Assembly (NCBI RefSeq): GCF_003443895.1
Contig: NZ_QQOA01000002.1
Location: 186,001-250,000, forward strand
Length of the DNA stretch: 64,000 bases
Direction of reading: 5' to 3'
Source of the DNA: Paraburkholderia phosphatilytica
GTDB lineage: Bacteria > Pseudomonadota > Gammaproteobacteria > Burkholderiales > Burkholderiaceae
Part shown: positions 19,601 through 28,269 of the stretch, one piece after another
Layout: each line of letters begins with the position of its first letter
Numbering within the stretch: the stretch's first letter is position 1
The notes under the pieces: generated by a model
The model's database searches: none
Told to the model about the DNA's origin: nothing
The model's input: the letters and a program-made list of their open reading frames with translations, nothing else
Program-made: the position numbers and the translations under genes

Positions 19601-22600
19601 GCATCGCGCGCATCACGACGACGACCCGCAAGCGGATGGTCGGCGGTTTCTATGCGTACGACAACCACACCGAAACGAAGGATCTGGGCACGCTGTGCAG
19701 CGGCAAGAGCGACGACCACGGCCTGATGCTGTGCGACGCGAAGCTGAAGGAAGCGGGCAACGTCGACCTCGTCGTCACCGCGAAGGACGGCGACGGCCAT
19801 GCATCGACCGCCACCACTTCGATGTGGGTCACGCGCGAGGAAGACCTCTGGTTCGGCGGCGACAACACCGACCGGATGGACGTGCTGCCCGAGAAAACCA
19901 CCTACGAGCCGGGCGAAACCGCGCGCTTCCAGGTGCGCACGCCGTTCCGTTTCGCGACGGCGCTCGTCGCGATCGAACGCGAAGGCATCATCGATACGCG
20001 CGTCGTGCAGCTGGACGGCAAGAACCCGACCGTCGAGCTGAAGGTCGATCCGTCGTGGGGGCCGAACGTCTATGTGTCGGTGCTCGCGCTGCGCGGCCGG
20101 ATTCACGAAGTGCCGTGGTACTCGTTCTTCACGTGGGGCTGGAAACAGCCGCTCGAATGGGTGCGCGCGTTCTGGTACGAAGGCCGCCAGTATGAGGCGC
20201 CCACGCCGCTCGTCGACCTGTCGAAGCCCGCGTTCCGCTACGGGCTCGCGGAGATCAAGGTGGGCACCGCCGCGCATCGCCTCGGCGTGACCGTCACCAC
20301 CGACGCGAAGTCGTACACCGTGCGCGGCAAGGCGCACGTGAAACTGCATGTGACGTTGCCGAACGGCAAGGCGGCGCCGGGCGGCACGCAGGTCGCGGTT
20401 GCCGCCGTCGACGAAGCGCTGCTCGAACTGATGCCGAACCAGAGCTGGGACCTGCTCGACGCGATGCTGCAGCGGCGGGCGTACGGCGTCGAAACCGCCA
20501 CTGCGCAGATGGAGATCGTCGGGCGCCGCCACTTTGGGCGCAAGGCGGTGCCGGCGGGCGGCGGCGGCGGACATGCCGCGACGCGCGAACTGTTCGACAC
20601 GCTGCTGCTGTGGAACCCGCGCGTGACGCTCGACGCAAACGGCGACGCCACGCTCGACGTGCCGCTCAACGATTCGCTGACGAGCTTCCGCATCGTCGCG
20701 ATCGCGGCGGTGGGCAGCGGACAGTTCGGCACCGGCAGCACGTCGATCCGCAGCACCCAGGACCTGCAGGTGATCTCGGGTCTGCCGCCGCTCGTGCGCG
20801 AAGGCGACGCGTTCCGCGCGCAGTTCACGCTGCGCAATACCACCACGCGCACGATGCAGGTCGTCGTCACGCCGAACGCGCCGGGTGTCGTGCTGAATCC
20901 GCAAACGGTACAGCTCGGCCCCGATTCGTCGCGCGAAATCTCGTGGACCGTCACGGTGCCCGACGGTCTCGCGGATACGCCGACGCCGTCGCTCACGTGG
21001 ACGCTCACCGCGGCCGAGCAAGGCGGCCCGCACGCGAGCGATGCGCTGAAAGTCGCGCAGCGCGTGATGGCGGCCGTGCCCGTCACGGTGCAGCAGGCGA
21101 CGCTTGCACAGGTCGACGGCACGCTGTCGTTGCCGGTCGCACCGCCGCCAGATGCCACGTCGTCGCAGGCGGGTCCGAATGCGGGCCAGTTGCGTGGCGG
21201 CATCGCGGTGTCGCTGCAGTCGAAGCTCGCCGACGGACTGCCTGGCGTGCGCCGCTGGTTCCAGCGCTATCCGTACGGCTGTCTCGAACAGCAGAGCTCG
21301 ATCGCGCTCGGTTTGCGTGACCCCGCGAAGTGGCAGGCAGTGATCGCGAAAATGCCGGTGTATCTCGATTCCGACGGCCTCGCGAACTACTTCCCGCCGT
21401 ACGACGACAGCCGCGCGACCGGCAGCGTCACGCTGACCGCGTACCTGCTCGATATCGCCGACGAAGCGTCGAAGCTCGATGACCGCTTCGCGCTGCCCGA
21501 CGACCTCGTCAGCAAGCTCGAAGGCGGGTTGACCGGCTTCGTCGAAGGCCGCATCCAGCGCGATGCGTGGTCGCCGCGCAAGGACCTCGACCTGCGCAAG
21601 CTCGCGGCGATCGACGCGCTGTCGCGCTACGGGGCCGCGCAGGGCCGCATGCTCGGCTCGATCGAGATCGCGCCGAACCAGTGGCCGACCTCGGCGGTGA
21701 TCGACTACTACGGGATCCTGTCGCGCGTGAAGGACATTCCGCAGCGAGACGAAAAGCTCGCGCAGGTCGAACAGATCCTGCGCGCGCGGCTCACCTACCA
21801 GGGCACGCGCCTCACGTTTTCGACCGAAGCCGACGACGACCTCTGGTGGCTGATGGAAGGCCCCGAGACCAACGCCGCGCGGCTCGCGCTGACCTTCGTC
21901 GATGCGCCCGCGTGGAAGGACGAGATGCCGCGCGTCGTGGCCGGGCTGCTCGCGTTGCAGCAGCGCGGCGCGTGGGACACGACGACCGCGAACCTGTGGG
22001 GCTCGCTCGCGGTCGAGCGCTTCTCGCAGGTGTTCGAGAGCACGCCAGTCAACGGGCAGACGAAGTTGCAGCTCGATGCGATCGAGCGCGCGATCGGCTG
22101 GTCGGCGGGCGCGCCGGCTGCTTCGGGTGCCGCTGCGGCCTCTACCGCTTCTGCAACGCCCGCGACCCGAAGCGCTGCGGCGCGCAGTACGCTGTTGCCG
22201 TGGCCCGATCCGAAGACCGCGCAAGGCGCACCGTCGACGCTGACGCTCACGCAGCAAGGCACCGGCAAGCCGTGGGCGACGATCGAGAGCCTCGCGGCCG
22301 TCGCGCTGAAGGCGCCGTTCGCGTCCGGCTACCGGATCACGAAGACCGTGACGCCGGTCGACCCCGCGGTGAAGGGTGTGCTGACGCGCGGCGACATCGT
22401 GCGCGTGCATCTCGACATCGATGCGCAGAGCGACATGACGTGGGTGGTTGTGAACGACCCGGTGCCGGCGGGTTCGACAATCCTCGGCTCGGGGCTCGGC
22501 CGCGATTCCGCTGCCGCGACCAACGACGAGAAGTCGCCGAAGGGTGCGTGGCCCGCGTTCATCGAGCGCGGCTTCGACGGTTATCGCGCGTACTACGACT

Positions 22601-22764
22601 ATCTGCCGAAGGGACGTTTCTCGGTCGAGTACACGGTGCGCCTGAACAACGTCGGCACGTTCGGTCTGCCGCCGACGCGCGTCGAAGCGCTGTACGCGCC
22701 GTCCGCGTTCGGCGTAGTGCCGAATGCGCCGGTGACTGTGCAGCCGGTGGCTGCGGCAAAGTAA
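16624..22764 (+). CDS. Bacterial alpha-2-macroglobulin (thioester protease trap)
   Basis: 2046 aa, longer than E. coli YfhM (1653 aa). It opens with a basic, then hydrophobic signal sequence (residues 1-35) without a lipobox cysteine. A series of macroglobulin beta domains follows, then the bait region and the thioester domain with the reactive CLEQ motif at Cys1553-Gln1556 (context PYGCLEQQSS). Two acidic Asp/Ser/Asn-rich inserts occur at about residues 744-778 and 865-895. It is expected in the periplasm, trapping proteases that breach the outer membrane. pbpC follows 28 bp later, the classical partner that repairs peptidoglycan. Confidence 0.95.
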   Translation: MRSGTRRQRKQWFLAAAMSALAFTLAGSAWRADAARAVSVTPQGKVAQVRQVVVKFDEAMVPFGSPGAAAPGRVQCSDAAAGVGQGRWIDEKTWAWDFAADMPPGVRCTVNLTPDLKAVSGHPVTGAARYAFQTGGPFVKNVQPYGGEIEENQAFVLTLNGPATDASVREHIWCESSGLGNRVPVKSLDNAARAALLKRFSLEKDAARVLTLSCAQLMPAGTKMQLVYGKGVASPSGIANDVERRFDFDVRQAFAASFSCQRENEKAACTPLSPIRLEFNAPIARSDAEKIRLNGPNGAIAPTFSPDDKDTETSTVQFAAPLPEHADLTITVPPGLKDVSGRPLSNADQFPFKTPTAPMPPLAKFSSGSFGIIERFAEPDSPALVPVTLRNVEADLHIAGLNANTANAQFAKLRIDQDGQVRRWMDLVDQFDGYDMSRSRIEKLDPGLLKRSKGSIIVRHTDGEDAGNKDPQIDIRSLSLLAGQQGVEALTLPKADPKQLRPFEVVGVPVAKPGFYVIELSSPRLGASLLGRPLPMYVRTAVLITNLGVHLKAGRENSVVWVTSLDKGQPVPNADVRVTDCNGDEIATGKTDPRGVLTIGKPLEALKRCGEDSFSGFFVSARVNDPKTGPDMAFVRSDWNQGIEAWRFNVPTDTSSNDTVRAHTVFDRTLLRAGETVSMKHFIRVETMHGLDFPKRYPTRVTIRHLGSGQTYHLPLKWSADHSADSTFTIPTAAKLGEYDVTLDDGDPNATSDDADNNDNSGDNNSNDDSDSDSSDASVHMSYDSGSFRVEEFRLPVFKGTIGVRNEKTQPLVAAKSADVAVQLDYVSGGAASNLPVQVSALMRSTSPSFEDTYPDFSFVSWQPRRSTNDDQTTSDEDNPGDNTADSTPDSDEAKLIADKLALTLDRNGSGTLTLKDLPDVKAPKQLALEATFADPNGEVQTISGNATLWPAAVVAGVKSGQWVSVGNTVPVKALAVDLQGKPRAGVPLEVRGIARITTTTRKRMVGGFYAYDNHTETKDLGTLCSGKSDDHGLMLCDAKLKEAGNVDLVVTAKDGDGHASTATTSMWVTREEDLWFGGDNTDRMDVLPEKTTYEPGETARFQVRTPFRFATALVAIEREGIIDTRVVQLDGKNPTVELKVDPSWGPNVYVSVLALRGRIHEVPWYSFFTWGWKQPLEWVRAFWYEGRQYEAPTPLVDLSKPAFRYGLAEIKVGTAAHRLGVTVTTDAKSYTVRGKAHVKLHVTLPNGKAAPGGTQVAVAAVDEALLELMPNQSWDLLDAMLQRRAYGVETATAQMEIVGRRHFGRKAVPAGGGGGHAATRELFDTLLLWNPRVTLDANGDATLDVPLNDSLTSFRIVAIAAVGSGQFGTGSTSIRSTQDLQVISGLPPLVREGDAFRAQFTLRNTTTRTMQVVVTPNAPGVVLNPQTVQLGPDSSREISWTVTVPDGLADTPTPSLTWTLTAAEQGGPHASDALKVAQRVMAAVPVTVQQATLAQVDGTLSLPVAPPPDATSSQAGPNAGQLRGGIAVSLQSKLADGLPGVRRWFQRYPYGCLEQQSSIALGLRDPAKWQAVIAKMPVYLDSDGLANYFPPYDDSRATGSVTLTAYLLDIADEASKLDDRFALPDDLVSKLEGGLTGFVEGRIQRDAWSPRKDLDLRKLAAIDALSRYGAAQGRMLGSIEIAPNQWPTSAVIDYYGILSRVKDIPQRDEKLAQVEQILRARLTYQGTRLTFSTEADDDLWWLMEGPETNAARLALTFVDAPAWKDEMPRVVAGLLALQQRGAWDTTTANLWGSLAVERFSQVFESTPVNGQTKLQLDAIERAIGWSAGAPAASGAAAASTASATPATRSAAARSTLLPWPDPKTAQGAPSTLTLTQQGTGKPWATIESLAAVALKAPFASGYRITKTVTPVDPAVKGVLTRGDIVRVHLDIDAQSDMTWVVVNDPVPAGSTILGSGLGRDSAAATNDEKSPKGAWPAFIERGFDGYRAYYDYLPKGRFSVEYTVRLNNVGTFGLPPTRVEALYAPSAFGVVPNAPVTVQPVAAAK

Positions 22765-22778
22765 AGGTGGAGAACGTG

Positions 22779-22796
22779 ATGGACACAACGAGATGA
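22779..22796 (+). CDS. Possible five-codon coupling mini-cistron MDTTR
   Basis: ATG at 22779 is 6 nt after a good Shine-Dalgarno (AGGTGGAG, ending 22772). It encodes MDTTR and stops with TGA at 22794-22796, overlapping the pbpC ATG as ATGA. The pbpC start itself is 20 nt from that ribosome site, too far for direct initiation, and no in-frame earlier start exists. This suggests coupling of pbpC to a tiny upstream cistron. It is seen in sequence; its use is inference. Confidence 0.35.
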   Translation: MDTTR

Positions 22797-25069
22797 AGCG
22801 TGACGTTGTCCGCGTTCGTGTGATGTTGCGCGCCGCGCTCGTGCTTGCATTCGCGATGCCCTCCGCAGCCTCCGCGCTACCGTCGTTCGACCAGGTGCAC
22901 GCGCAGTGGCGCAGCTCCGACTGGCTGCTGCTCGCGAGCGATGGCGAAGTGCTCGAACGCACGCGCGTAGACCGCAGCGCGCGGCGCGGCGAATGGGTCG
23001 CGCTCGCGGACGTGTCGCCGGCGCTGCGCGAAGCGATCGTCGTGTCGGAAGACAAGCGCTTCTACGAACATAGCGGCGTCGACTGGCGCGGCGCGGCCGG
23101 CGCTGCGTGGGCGAACCTGTGGAATTCGCGCACGCGCGGCGCGTCGACCGTGACGATGCAGCTGACCGGCCTGCTCGACGACGATCCGCAGCACTCCGGC
23201 CAGCGCTCGATTACACAGAAGGCGGGCCAGGCCATGAGCGCGCTGTGGCTCGAGCGATCGTGGCGCAAGGACCAGATTCTCGAGGCCTATCTGAATCTCG
23301 TGCCGTTTCGCGGCGAGACGGTCGGCCTCTCCGCGCTGTCGCTCACGCTGTTCGGCAAGGCGCCATCGGGCCTCGACGATCGTGAGGCCGCGGTCGCGGC
23401 CGCATTGGTGCGCTCGCCGAACGCGCCCGCCGTGAAGGTCAGCGCGCGCGCGTGCCGGATCCTGCACGACATGCATGACGACGGCGAATGCAAAGGGCTC
23501 GACGCGTTCTTGCAGCTCGCATTCGCGCGCCCTGCTCCCGCGCTGCTGACCACCTCGCCCGCCGACGAAATGCTCGCGCCGCACTTCGCGCGACGCGTCG
23601 CCGCCGAACTGCATCCTGTCGCAGGACAGCGTGTCACGTCGACGCTCGATGCGCCGCTCCAACGCTTCGCACGCGATACGCTGACGCGCACGCTCACCGA
23701 ACTGAACGCGCCTGCGCATCGGCGCAACGTGCAGGACGGCGCGGTCGTGGTGCTCGACAACGCGACGGGCAACGTGCTCGCATGGGTGGGCTCGTCGGGC
23801 GCGCTGTCGGCGGCGCGCGACGTCGATTCGGTGCTCGCGCTGCGCCAGGCCGGCTCGACGCTGAAGCCGTTCCTGTACGCGCAGGCGATCGACGAGCGGC
23901 GTCTCACCACCGTGTCGCTGCTCAACGATGCGCCGCTCGATCTGCCGGCGGGCGGCGGCCTCTATATTCCGCAGAACTACGACAAGGACTTCAAGGGCTG
24001 GATCAGCGCGCGCACGGCGCTCGGTTCATCGCTGAACGTGCCCGCGGTGCGCACGCTCGTGATGGTGACGCCGCACCGCTTCGGCCGCACGCTCGCCACA
24101 CTCGGCCTGCCGCTCACGCACGACGGCGACTACTACGGCTTCAGTCTCGCGCTCGGCAGCGCGGACGTGACGCTGCTGTCGCTGACCAACGCGTATCGAG
24201 CGCTGGCGAATGGCGGCGTTGCGCGGCCGACGTTCGATCTGCCGCGGGGGTCGACTACGCACCCACCCGCCGGCACGCGTGTGTTCAGCGCCGATGCCGC
24301 GTACATCGTGACCACCGTGCTGTCCGACAACAACGCGCGCACGCGCACGTTCGGCTTCGACAGTCCGCTCGCCACACGCTTCTATTCGGCCGTGAAGACG
24401 GGCACCAGCAAGGACATGCGCGACAACTGGACGGTCGGCTTCACGTCGCGCTATACGGTTGGCGTGTGGGTCGGCAACGCGGACGGCTCGCCAATGTGGG
24501 ACGTGTCGGGCGTGACCGGCGCGTCGCCGATCTGGGCCGCGGTCGTCGGCTATCTGCACCGGCAGTTTCCGAGCCGCCCGCCTGCGCCGCCCGCGGGCGT
24601 CGTGCGCAGTCACGTGACCTTCGAGAACGCGGTCGAACCCGCGCGCGACGACTGGTTCCTCGCCGGCACGCAGATCGACAACGTCGCGCTGGCTGCCGAC
24701 GCCGGCAGCGCGCGCACGGGGCCATCGACGAAAGGCTCGCCGCGCATCGCATCGCCCACCGACGGCACCATTTTCGCGCTCGATCCCGACATTCCCGCGA
24801 GCCGTCAGCGCATCGGCTTCGAGCGCGCGAGCGGCAGCCCGCCGAAGAGCGCGTGGCGGCTCGATGGCAAACCGATGGGCGAGATCGAACGGGTGGCGTG
24901 GCTGCCGTGGCCCGGCCGTCATACGCTGGAACTGCTCGATCCGAACGGGAACGTCGCCGATACCGTGCACTTCGAAGTGCGCGGCGCGACAGCCCGCAAG
25001 GCGGCGGGGCCTGTTGGACCGGCGGGTGCGTCCGGCGCGGCAGCTTCGCGTCGGCCTGCGCAGGGGTGA
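22793..25069 (+). CDS. pbpC: Penicillin-binding protein 1C
   Basis: Bifunctional peptidoglycan synthase, 758 aa, anchored by an N-terminal hydrophobic segment (residues ~8-24). The GT51 glycosyltransferase domain has the catalytic Glu86 in SEDKRFYEHSGVDWRG and the STVTMQL motif. The transpeptidase domain has Ser355-x-x-Lys358 (GSTLKPF), SLN near residue 405, and KTGT at 535-538. The C-terminal PBP1C domain (~640-740) is present. It pairs with the upstream alpha-2-macroglobulin, whose thioester trap it is thought to back up. Confidence 0.96.
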   Translation: MKRDVVRVRVMLRAALVLAFAMPSAASALPSFDQVHAQWRSSDWLLLASDGEVLERTRVDRSARRGEWVALADVSPALREAIVVSEDKRFYEHSGVDWRGAAGAAWANLWNSRTRGASTVTMQLTGLLDDDPQHSGQRSITQKAGQAMSALWLERSWRKDQILEAYLNLVPFRGETVGLSALSLTLFGKAPSGLDDREAAVAAALVRSPNAPAVKVSARACRILHDMHDDGECKGLDAFLQLAFARPAPALLTTSPADEMLAPHFARRVAAELHPVAGQRVTSTLDAPLQRFARDTLTRTLTELNAPAHRRNVQDGAVVVLDNATGNVLAWVGSSGALSAARDVDSVLALRQAGSTLKPFLYAQAIDERRLTTVSLLNDAPLDLPAGGGLYIPQNYDKDFKGWISARTALGSSLNVPAVRTLVMVTPHRFGRTLATLGLPLTHDGDYYGFSLALGSADVTLLSLTNAYRALANGGVARPTFDLPRGSTTHPPAGTRVFSADAAYIVTTVLSDNNARTRTFGFDSPLATRFYSAVKTGTSKDMRDNWTVGFTSRYTVGVWVGNADGSPMWDVSGVTGASPIWAAVVGYLHRQFPSRPPAPPAGVVRSHVTFENAVEPARDDWFLAGTQIDNVALAADAGSARTGPSTKGSPRIASPTDGTIFALDPDIPASRQRIGFERASGSPPKSAWRLDGKPMGEIERVAWLPWPGRHTLELLDPNGNVADTVHFEVRGATARKAAGPVGPAGASGAAASRRPAQG

Positions 25070-25166
25070 CGGGTCGTGCGCAGCGACGAAGCCCAAACGA
25101 AGGGCTTCGCGCGACGCGCGACCGGCGGTGAAGATGTCATCAAGTGTCAAATCGTGCGGCAGGCAA

Positions 25167-25195
25167 TTTACAGCGCCTGCGCGGACCGGTATAAA
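25167..25195 (+). promoter_or_regulatory. Strong sigma70 promoter of the HHH-protein gene
   Basis: TTTACA (25167-25172), exactly 17 nt, TATAAA (25190-25195). Both hexamers match consensus at 5 of 6 positions. The leader to the ATG at 25304 is about 100 nt. Confidence 0.75.
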
Positions 25196-25303
25196 TCGGC
25201 GGCTTTCACGAAACGGGCGCGATTCTGTCCTATCCTTGTTGGCAGCGTCCGCTGACTGCAATCCGTTCCCGGCTCAACTTTTGCCCTCAATGGAGTGTGT
25301 GCC

Positions 25304-25921
25304 ATGCTGAAGAAGCTGTTGATGCTCTGCATCGTCCTGCTGTCGCTCGGGTCCGCCCTCGCGAACGCCGTCGAAGTGAATACCGCGGACGAAACCGCGC
25401 TCGAGTCGGTTAAGGGCATCGGTCCGGTGCACGCGAAAGCGATCATCGACGAACGCACGAAAAATGGTCCGTTCAAGGACGCCGACGACCTGGCTTCGCG
25501 CGTGAAGGGCCTCGGCCAGAAGTCGGTCACGAATCTCGAAACGGCGGGCCTCACGGTCAACGGCTCGTCCGCGCCGCCCACGGGCGCCAAGGGTGCGTCG
25601 TCGAACGCCAGCAAGGCTGCTTCGATGAAGGCTCCCGCGCCCGCCGCGCAGACGTCGGCCGCGCCGTCCAACGGCGCATCGTCCGGCGCCGCGCCCGCGA
25701 TGATGATGATGGCCGCGTCGGGCACCAAGGCGACGAAGTCGAAGAAGAAAGCGAAGGATGCCGAAGCGGCATCGGCGCCCGCCGGCACGATGGCGGCCGC
25801 TGCTCCGGCGGCGAGCACGCCGACGGCTGCTGCGGCGTCGGGCGCTTCGTCGGCAAAGGCATCGAAGAAGAAAGGCAAGAAGAGCAAGGCGGCATCCGCT
25901 GCCGCGGCTTCCGGCGGCTGA
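25304..25921 (+). CDS. ComEA-like helix-hairpin-helix protein with Ala/Lys-rich tail
   Basis: 205 aa. A signal peptide or membrane anchor (MLKKLLMLCIVLLSLGSALANA) precedes VEVNTADETALESVKGIG, the ComEA-type HhH core (to residue ~85). The rest is low-complexity Ala/Ser/Pro ending in KKKGKKSKAAS, like histone-H1-type tails. ComEA binds incoming DNA in the periplasm during competence, but many Burkholderia carry such proteins with no known role. ATG at 25304 has GGAG 8 nt upstream; an in-frame GTG three codons earlier is less likely. Confidence 0.85.
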   Translation: MLKKLLMLCIVLLSLGSALANAVEVNTADETALESVKGIGPVHAKAIIDERTKNGPFKDADDLASRVKGLGQKSVTNLETAGLTVNGSSAPPTGAKGASSNASKAASMKAPAPAAQTSAAPSNGASSGAAPAMMMMAASGTKATKSKKKAKDAEAASAPAGTMAAAAPAASTPTAAAASGASSAKASKKKGKKSKAASAAAASGG

Positions 25922-26069
25922 TGCCGCTAGCCGTTACCGCGTTGCGTGTCGCTGAGCTTGCTGCAGTGACAAACCCGCGGCAAACACAATCGACCCATTC
26001 CCTGCCGCGCGTCCCGCGCGGCGTTTCCGCCGGTGCGCGTTCGCGTGCCGGCCTGACAGAGAGAACATC

Positions 26070-26498
26070 ATGAGCCTACTCGATACCCTCGGTTCCCTGA
26101 TGGGCGGCAACGCCCAGGGCGGCAGCCAGCAGGCGCTGGTCTCGGCGGCCCTCGAATTCGTCAACAACCAGCCGGGCGGCCTGAACGGCCTGATCCAGCG
26201 CTTCCACGAGAACGGCGCGGGCGACATCATCAATTCGTGGGTCAGCAACGGAGAGAACCAGCCGATTTCGGCGGACACCGTGCAAAACGTGCTCGGCTCG
26301 GACGTCGTCGCGAATCTCGCGTCGAAGGCCGGCATCGATCCGCAGCAGGCCGGCGGTCTGCTGTCGCAGATCCTGCCGCACGTCGTCAACGCGGCCACGC
26401 CGCAAGGCGAAGTGCCCGCCGATGGCAAGCTCAATTCCGATACGGTGCTCGGCGCGCTGGGCGGGCTGGCTTCGCTGTTTGGGAACAAGCAGGGGTGA
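26070..26498 (+). CDS. YidB-like DUF937 family protein
   Basis: 142 aa soluble protein of unknown function. Family signatures are MSLLDTLGSLMGG, the Gly-rich LEFVNNQPGGLNGLIQRFHENG, then SWVSNGENQPIS and ASKAGIDPQQAGGLLSQILP. The start has GAGAGAA upstream. It ends 6 bp before the stop of the convergent hipA gene. No enzymatic motif is visible. Confidence 0.9.
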   Translation: MSLLDTLGSLMGGNAQGGSQQALVSAALEFVNNQPGGLNGLIQRFHENGAGDIINSWVSNGENQPISADTVQNVLGSDVVANLASKAGIDPQQAGGLLSQILPHVVNAATPQGEVPADGKLNSDTVLGALGGLASLFGNKQG

Positions 26499-26504
26499 GG
26501 TAGT

Positions 26505-27920
26505 TCACCGCGACAACCGGCGCACCATCTCCGCGATGATGGTGTACCGGATCACACGCAGGCATGTCAATTCGCCGCCCAGTGTCGCCGTGAGTTCGGG
26601 ACGTTCACCCATGATTGCAGTGTTGTCCCGTTCCGTCTCTTCGTACAAGGCTGCGGCCGCACTTTCGATTTGATCCAGCAGCGCGTCGAGCAGGCGTTCG
26701 GCTGTGCGTGATGCGAGTCCGATGGTCGCACCAGCGCCGAGCAGCAATGCGCGATCGAAATCCGCGAAGTAGCGCTTACCGGCAATATCCCAGGCGAAAG
26801 GCACACGGTCCGGCCAGTCGCCTTTCTGATACATCGGCGTGCTCCACGCCGCGATGCTCAACAGGTCGTAGAACGGTGCGAGCTGAAAGTCCTCGTCCGA
26901 CACGAGAAAGCTCAGATTCTTCAGGTGTGCATCGGAATTGCCGGTCAGCACGTTAAACACGAGCCACGAAAAGATCCGGGTACGCGCTACGGCCCGATTG
27001 CGGCAAAGCGATGCGATCGTCGCCAGCCGCTCGACACTGCCCTGCTCGTATTTGAACGTGCGTGCAAGGTCGAGCAGCTGGCATGCGTCGATCGTATGCC
27101 GCCGCAACCATTCGCCACGCTCCTCGACGCGATCGAAGCGGTCGACGAGATATACAGGCGCCGGCACGTAACGCCGGTGTACCGCGGGCACCTCGAGACC
27201 CACGCGCGCCGCGAGCCGCATCACGAACCACTCGTTGATTACCGAATGCGGGTAGTCATCGCGATCCTGATGATCGGGCTTGAGGATGTGCGTCGAGGGC
27301 GTAGGGCCCGACGGCTCGTAGAGTTCGCCATCTCGCAGCACCATGGCAAGTTTGTGCTGTGCGCCTGCCAGCGACATACGTTTCATCGCATCGTGCGTGA
27401 GCGGCAGCTGCGGCAACGCGGCGATGCGCGCGAACAGCTGCGCATCGGACAGCGGACGCAAACCGCCGCGAGAACGGTCTGACGCTGCGACGCTCGAAGG
27501 CAGCAGCGTCACCGAACCCGCAGACTCCGCACCATAGTGCGCGAGCAGCGCAAACGCGTCGGTCTCGCTGCGCAGGTGCGCGTCGCGCGCGAGCAGTACG
27601 CGCTGGCCTTCCTCGGGCAACAGATTGTCGAAGTACCACTGCACCGGGCGGCGGCTGCTGCCGTCGCGTAGCGGCTCGACCTGCAACGGCAATGCGGGAC
27701 TCAACGGATATCGGTCGGCGCGTTCGAGCCAACGGGGCGCGTATGTGAAGCTCCAGATGTCATTCTCGTCGCGCAATGCGCCGACAGTCACCTCGTTGAT
27801 GCTGGCGATGAGTTCACGCGACGCGCTCGGCGTTGCTGACGCGCTGCTGCCCTGTGACGCTTCGTGAACCGCTAGCCCCTTCGATGGCGGTGCGCCGTCA
27901 TGTTGGTCCGGCGACATCAT
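26505..27920 (-). CDS. hipA: HipA family serine/threonine kinase toxin
   Basis: Type II toxin kinase, 471 aa (E. coli HipA is 440). In E. coli it phosphorylates glutamyl-tRNA synthetase and causes persistence. Visible motifs are WYFDNLLPEEGQR in the N-subdomain, the P-loop SLAGAQHKLAM, the catalytic loop NSDAHLKN (Asp330) and the Mg-binding YDLLS (Asp352). All kinase residues appear intact. The first ~35 residues are a polar extension. The ATG overlaps the hipB stop as ATGA. Target in this organism is inferred. Confidence 0.93.
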   Translation of the reverse strand: MMSPDQHDGAPPSKGLAVHEASQGSSASATPSASRELIASINEVTVGALRDENDIWSFTYAPRWLERADRYPLSPALPLQVEPLRDGSSRRPVQWYFDNLLPEEGQRVLLARDAHLRSETDAFALLAHYGAESAGSVTLLPSSVAASDRSRGGLRPLSDAQLFARIAALPQLPLTHDAMKRMSLAGAQHKLAMVLRDGELYEPSGPTPSTHILKPDHQDRDDYPHSVINEWFVMRLAARVGLEVPAVHRRYVPAPVYLVDRFDRVEERGEWLRRHTIDACQLLDLARTFKYEQGSVERLATIASLCRNRAVARTRIFSWLVFNVLTGNSDAHLKNLSFLVSDEDFQLAPFYDLLSIAAWSTPMYQKGDWPDRVPFAWDIAGKRYFADFDRALLLGAGATIGLASRTAERLLDALLDQIESAAAALYEETERDNTAIMGERPELTATLGGELTCLRVIRYTIIAEMVRRLSR

Positions 27921-28264
27921 TGGTCGCCTTCATCGCTGCGGCGCATACGGGCGGTATCCGGTTCGTCGTCCCCCGCCTCACGTTTCGCGACACGAGCGAG
28001 GCGCATAGCGAGCTTGCGCCGCTCGTCCTCGACGAGCGCGGCCGCATCGCGAGGCAGGTCCACGCTGAGCCGCACGCCAAGTCCTTCGAGCACGCCGAAC
28101 AACTTGCCCCAATGGACGCCGTCCGCGCCGTTCTCGACCTTGCCGAGAAAGCTTTCGCTGACACCGAGACTGCCTGCTGCGTCGTCCTGCCGCAGTTGCT
28201 GAGCTTTACGGGCAGCACGCACGAAAACGCCAAGATCGGCAGGATCGCTGACACGGATGTTCAT
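27917..28264 (-). CDS. hipB: HipB family XRE antitoxin
   Basis: 115 aa DNA-binding antitoxin and autorepressor, starting MNIRVSDPADLGVFVRAARK. The helix-turn-helix reads QLRQDDAAGSLGVSESFLGKVENG (split about residues 22-45), and LFGVLEGLGVRLSVDLP is the dimer beta-lid region. An earlier ATG would start inside the central operator palindrome and was rejected. It sits first in the hipBA operon, downstream of three operator boxes. Confidence 0.92.
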   Translation of the reverse strand: MNIRVSDPADLGVFVRAARKAQQLRQDDAAGSLGVSESFLGKVENGADGVHWGKLFGVLEGLGVRLSVDLPRDAAALVEDERRKLAMRLARVAKREAGDDEPDTARMRRSDEGDQ

Positions 28265-28269
28265 TGAAA

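Noticed and set aside
19468..23055. A 1195-codon open frame on the minus strand opposite the alpha-2-macroglobulin gene
   Set aside because: Arg/His/Asp-rich composition without domains, typical of antisense frames in GC-rich coding DNA; the plus strand encodes a recognised full-length protein.
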